In this document: piece by piece, positions 58,755-64,000 of the stretch
Layout of the letters: each line of letters opens with the position of its first letter
Numbering within the stretch: the stretch's first letter is position 1
Assembly (NCBI GenBank): GCA_029721515.1
Contig: JAQQSB010001543.1
Location: 1 to 64,000 of the forward strand
Length of the DNA: 64,000 bases
DNA from: Synanceia verrucosa
Lineage: Eukaryota; Chordata; Actinopteri; Perciformes; Synanceiidae
Reading direction: 5' to 3'
Program-made: the position numbers and the translations under genes
Notes under the pieces: model-generated
The model's input: only the letters and a program-made list of their open reading frames with translations
Told to the model about the DNA's origin: nothing
Database searches by the model: none

Positions 58755-61700
58755 CTGTCATTGGAGAGAGAGAAAAAATAAGTCATGGTTAATCTCTAAC
58801 CTCTTGGATATATAAGCCTGATAAGAGTCCTTAATATCTTTTTTTTTTACACCCTAATATACTCATTTGTGAAGATTATCCTGCTGAACAAGAGAAAAAA
58901 CAAATGTTTTGTGAGACACACACAGCTTATTTTCTAAGGCAATATCCAAAGCATGATGTAAAAACCCAACTGACTTCCTGTCAAAAGGAGCCAGAGTGAT
59001 GCTAACTACAAAAATACCATACAGCAACCTCAGTGTTTCCCATTAGGCCCGCAGCAGTCTCTCACATAAAGAAAAAAAATAAAGAAATAAACAGGTTTCA
59101 CCATCTCTCATCTCTTCCAGTCAGCATCTCCACCTGATGTCGGTCGTACGGCACGCAATCACGTAGTACACACACACACGTGCACACATAGACACGGGAG
59201 CATGGACATGTCGCAATTCACGCTAACAGTAAATGCGCGATATCGCGGTAATTGTACAGTAGCAGTTCTATTTTTAACAGAGTCGTTGCTAAACCGCGTG
59301 AAGTCACATCCGTTCTCTATTGTGGCGAAGCTCAACAGAGCAGATCATACTAGGCAGGAAAGCCGACACAGAATCAACGTAACACACTTCCGCACCATTT
59401 CAAAATGAAACACAATACGTTGCACAATGCGTTCGTATAAATAATCACAACTTCACATCGACATTGCGTCGGGTCTCTGAGATATTAATTGTAGAAGTTG
59501 AAAAATACAATTATTTATGACACTACAGATCCTTTTCATAAGGACAATGGCATAAAGGACTGAAGATAAAAACCACACCACATTCAGCTCCACCAAACGA
59601 TTATCCCTCGCCCACCAGTACCATTGTGTATGTGTGTGTGGCAGCCTACACTGCCAATAATACCACGTCGAAGCGGCGATAGTTTTCAGTACAAGTCACT
59701 ATATCTATCTGTATTAAACTGCCACGCAAAGAAAATGCTACTTATAAACTGCACAGGTTGGCTACAAACAGTGTTTGGTTGAAGTTAACGAGCTGTTGGA
59801 GGTAAGACGAGCACATCGGAAATGGCGGTCGGTGGCAGGAAAATTAGCAAACAAAATATAACGTTGAGCCATGCTTTTGTAAATTGCAAATTTAGACATT
59901 TCAATTCTGTCAAAATCTGACTTTTGACAACATAAATTGTTACTTACATGAGTTCGGTAAAGTGTTTTCCTTGGGCTCCGTGAAAGAGCGTGTCTTCAGG
60001 AACATTCGACAGTGAAGCCTGCAATGCCCGGGCTTGTTCTTCCGTTACTGCATACAGGTGGGCGGGTCGTGACGTTTTACGTCTGATATAAACGTTTAAA
60101 CTGAGTTTTGTTAAATCAATTTATGTTGAAGTCCCATAAAAATTTATTTTATCACATAAAAAAGTGAGATAGGAAAACACTTTTTACTTACAGATAACTC
60201 AAAAACTAAAAAAGAAAAATAAATTGATTTATTGGAATAAATATACTTTTACAAGTAAAGTAAAATGGACAATACCACTGAAAGACTTCTTACAGTGTAG
60301 AGTAATGACAATTTCAGAAATGAATACCTGTACATATTGTCAAATAATAAAACACTTATGACACTGTATAGTGCAGTGTAGTGCATTTTATAGTGTGTAG
60401 TGCATTTTATGGAAACAGAAAAAAAAAACTGCTACATCTTTTGAATATACTTTGTTCGACCAGTTTATAATGACCTCTTTCATCCATCTTCACTGAGCAT
60501 GTGGGAGGGATGTGTTTATAAAAACTATCAATCATGACTTCTCTGTCATGAAAGATAAGTTTTTTGTGGACCACTGAGTCACATGCTGCGCAGAGAAACT
60601 GAACTCCCGAGGGAACACAGTCCAAGCACCTGACCACAGCATTGACTGTTTTACACTGCTGACAGCAATGCTGGGGAACACTTTCTGTGGCCAGCATACA
60701 ACTCAGGAGCTCTGGCACTGCAGCCTTGAATTTCCTCTCAGTCATCAGCTGCCTCCTAGTCCACTCAGACATGCTGGTTGACTCTTCCACTTCTGCTGAA
60801 GCAGGGATGGTGGCCGAACTCAACAGATCTCTTAATCTCTGAAGATGCTGATCTAAATTGATAGATCATAAAAAAAATGTCAAAGACAGTCATGATAATA
60901 TTTTTAATAAATCGAAAATGGTCTATATGGCATTGCCACAGCAAATGCGTCATATACATGGCTGCTACTCAGTACATACAATATTCAAATGCCTATACTT
61001 TACATTTTCAAATTCAAAGATTAAGGTTTACTTTATTTGAGCTGCTGATTTCAGTATACATACCAAGATTTTGGACCTCTTGAGGAATTTCATCTGTCTG
61101 CGAGTCCTCAACTTCTGGCACTTCCACAGTGCTAGTGGGCTTAACTGCAAGCAATAATGTAAGAAACATTACTGCTGACCAACAGCATATAATGCATATA
61201 ATTATAACATTATATTATTATTATTATATTATATTACCTAATATTTTGCTGACCAGATTGATTCTTTGGGATGTATTTTGGTACAATGTACCCATTATGG
61301 TCCCTTGTCCTCCAGGAAAAATTGGAGCCTCAGTCCCCTTCTGTTTCCTTTTCTTTGATGGCTAAAAGTAAAAAAAAAAAAAAAATTAAATGATCTATTT
61401 GCCTTTACTGGGGCACACACATCATATCATGTACAGAGTATTATCAGAGAAATTTAGGTAAGTGCAATAATAGAGAAAACATATAAAAATATACCTTTTT
61501 GCTTCCAACTCATCTGCCAAAGCTTTCCCGCCTCCAGCCACTCCCTGAAGGTCTCAGATGCCATTCAGAGAAAAGAGAAAGGAAAGAAGGATGGGAAAAA
61601 TCAAAGTAGAAAGATAAAGAGGAAAAGAGAGAAACAATCAGGCAAAGCAAAAGCTGAGAGAAAAATGAGCAGTGAAAGAAGGAATGTGGTTCTTAAAAAG

Positions 61701-62749
61701 AACCGTTGGATTCTATAGTTTGATGTATAGTTTGATGTTCTTAAGACCTGAAAAACAGATGAACTAGGATTAGTAGTGCAACCATATTTGTCGCCACTGA
61801 AAAGTACATTTAACTAAAAGCAAAGTGGATTATCATTAAAAATGTCTAAGGGGAATAAGTTGTCAGTTCAAAAGCTAAAAGTACATTCATAAAACAACCT
61901 AGACTCTGTATCAACAGGTTAGGAGCTGCCAAAGACTAGTCCTTCACCACTGATGGGGATTATGCATGTTTGCTATTCAATCAGATTAAGGAATATGAAC
62001 CTGATTATGTGAACTGTAAATACAGCCAGTGCTGCACCTTCAATGTCCTTTCATATTTTCATTTCCCCCTTTTAGAAGTGATGGGTTCACAGAATTTAAC
62101 TCAGTCAAAAACTGTTAGTACAGTTTGGAATACAGTACTAGGACAACAATGTTTCCTGCTGACAGAAATGCCTATACAGCTCACATCTGCTACCTTTTGC
62201 TAATAACAGTGCAATAAAACAGTAACATTAGTGTTTTATTGGACAAAATAATTCTGTTTTGAGCAAGGCACCTTCAGTTTTGCCTGTTGCGGGGTCCTAA
62301 AGGTGGACATGTATAGACATAAACTAGCTAGCAGGACATTAGCATGTGAGCGTTATCATCTAATTGGTAAAATCACTTGTCTTTGATATCATTAACAACC
62401 GATCTGTAACTAAAACGTTAGACCAAACGTAGTCTGACATTTGAATTATGAGTAACCGATCAATTTCATACAAATCAGGAGCAAATAAAATTAAACATAC
62501 AAACTTGTCAGGCTTACCAGTGCTACGACGTTCAATCACGAAATGATTTCAATGAAACTCCTCCCTCCGTTAGCAGGGTCTTTTTGATTTACATGTCATG
62601 TGGTGGCCCAGCGTCAACTGAGGCACCGGAGTGTCGGTATTTACTCGACCACTAGTGGGCGCTTACATTTAAAGCGTTGCATGCGGTCGTAATCGCTGCT
62701 TGTACAAATGACCTATGTGGTCGTTTTTTTTCGAGGAGGACAGTCTCAA

Positions 62750-63461
62750 TCATACCATTTAACAGCAGTGGACAAAGTATTTACATCTTTTAATTAAGTA
62801 AAAAGAGTAATACCACAGTGTATAAATAGTCCAACATTGAAAATTATAGCCTACTTGTTTGTGTAAATGTGAACAAACATGTTTTAATAATGTATAGTAT
62901 TATATTACTGATTCATAATCATTTATCATTATATATATAACTTTAATGCTACTTTAGACTGTAGATCAATAAAGTCCTACTTTTTAATTCTATAATAATG
63001 TATCTTAATTGATTATATGTTGATTTATTAATCAAAGTTACTTAAAGTATCAGATGGTATGATCTGCTTGTAATATGTAATATTTTAATACGAAAGTCAC
63101 ATTGGTTTCCTGTCTGATGCTGCCACACTGTAGTTAGCTTGACAAAGCTGAGGAAATGCAGATAAATGAAACAATGGTATCGTAACAAAATAAAACAAAT
63201 TAAAAACAACCAATAAAATAAAAAAAAAAAATTAATATTTAATATCTCCTCCCCTTCTTGGATTAATCTAAAAGGAGTGGATCAACATCAGTCGCTAGGA
63301 TCTGAGCGACAATATCATCATTAGACATAAATTGGCCAGACAACCCGTGAATATTAGCAGCTAGATGGTGCTAGCTAACCACTTTAGTTGTTAATGTGTA
63401 GTTACTTTGGCTTTCTGTTCTCTTGTGAAATGTATTACTTTCTATGAATGTAAGATTTTTC
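62750..63461. mobile_element. start of a third unit: half palindromic element plus foldback arm
   Basis: After the end of unit B the sequence repeats 41896 onward: right half of the palindromic element, one arm module, and the first 150 bp of the internal block (AGACAACCCGTGAATATTAG). It ends at GTAAGATTTTTC, where an L1 3' end begins. Confidence 0.8.
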
Positions 63462-64000
63462 TTTTTTTTTTCACTTTGTCTGCATTGTTCTCATTGTTCA
63501 ACACCACAAAAGAGTGTCGACCTTTTATGAGATTATGCATATTTTAGTCTTGCAGCAAAAGCTATTAATATTTGGTGCGTGTATGTGACCATCACCGGCC
63601 CTCCCTGGAATCTAATCTTACTTTATTTATTGGAATTTCCTGTTATAAGCCAGAGAGGGACGTGCTACACCTGGCTGATAAGAGGAAATAAATGACAGAC
63701 AGGAGATCAGACAAAACAAAAAGGGAAGTTTACAGACAGGCAGTGCTATTGGAATAAAATAAACGTGTAAGCTACTGTGTCATTCCTAACACCTTCATCG
63801 CAACACCCAACAGTACTGAACACCAGAGTAGTGGAGAACCTAACCGTATAGAGTAGGCTACCGACAACACAAATGAAAGAAGTATGTGGAGAAAATATGA
63901 CCTTAGTGAGAAGTCGGACGAATGATTTGGCACATACTAGCAGTTCACATCAGTACTCATCAATGTGACTCGGGAGGAGTTAATAAGGTCTGGATAAAAC
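63462..64000 (-). mobile_element. L1 LINE 3' UTR end with poly(A), running off the window
   Basis: The T run at 63462-63471 is the poly(A) tail of a minus-strand L1. 63472-64000 matches 4965-5309 closely, apart from about 184 bp (near 63515-63700) that the left copy lacks. The element continues beyond the window. Confidence 0.75.

Larger units (their letters stand above)
51410..61564 (-). pseudogene. KDZ/Zisupton-type transposase gene, unit B, inactivated
   Basis: The same 17-exon structure as 30561-40712, about 20.85 kb downstream: ATG at 61564, Cys-cluster exon near 60.45-60.85 kb, HAKAHTGKCE exon near 54.3 kb, acidic-tail stop at 51410. The TGA-for-Trp (55582-55584) and the exon 7 frameshift are shared with A. 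Private changes are two single-base losses in exon 1 (GGCGGGAAAGC and a shorter A run). In exon 2, however, B keeps a length that makes the phase agree with exon 3 (VKPTSTVEVPEVE), which A does not. Neither copy can make a full protein without readthrough. Confidence 0.88.
44490..62750. repeat. tandem duplicated unit B
   Basis: Second copy of 23725-41895. Counting from the junction at 41895, the full B period is about 20.86 kb. All insertions with their target-site duplications are shared with A. Confidence 0.95.

Overview
The window looks like teleost fish nuclear DNA. The evidence is spliceosomal genes with GT-AG introns, fish-type L2/Maui and L1 LINEs, a Ty3/gypsy fragment, tRNA-derived SINEs, an RTE-tailed interspersed repeat, and a KDZ/Zisupton DNA-transposon gene. 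All calls come from reading the sequence; no database search was run.

Layout: (1) About 1-4946 is low-repeat DNA with a possible plus-strand exon (610-726) and two exons of an unrecognised minus-strand gene (2772-3296). (2) 4947-18956 is a nested retroelement pile on the minus strand: an L1 3' end, a second L1 fragment, a gag-less gypsy pol fragment, and a near full-length but broken L1. An L2 LINE (11951-16232, itself hit by a SINE at 13749-14076) and a 361-bp repeat (10776-11136) have inserted into that last L1. (3) 18957-25996 holds a tRNA-SINE, palindromic MITE-like units, foldback units built from a ~190-bp inverted-repeat arm, and a second L2 on the minus strand. (4) From about 23.7 kb to 62.75 kb a ~20.9-kb unit is present twice in tandem (A and B), and the start of a third copy is cut by an L1 3' end at 63.46 kb.

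Each ~20.9-kb unit carries three genes: a plus-strand gene with a 48-bp coding-size minisatellite and a chromodomain-like C-terminus; a 17-exon minus-strand KDZ/Zisupton-type transposase gene whose exon phases agree almost throughout; and, inside intron 4 of that gene and on the same strand, a zinc-finger gene of four coding exons with its own GC-box promoter-like sequence. The intron segment holding the zinc-finger gene has short inverted TACACTG termini. Both transposase copies share a TGA where the family has Trp and a frameshift two exon blocks later, so inactivation came before the tandem duplication. Other lesions are private to one copy, and many are single-base homopolymer changes that could be assembly error.

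The foldback DNA between the units carries repeated perfect matches to the CTCF core consensus. Overall I read this as a large composite KDZ element, bounded by inverted repeats and carrying extra genes, that was amplified in tandem after its transposase was lost.
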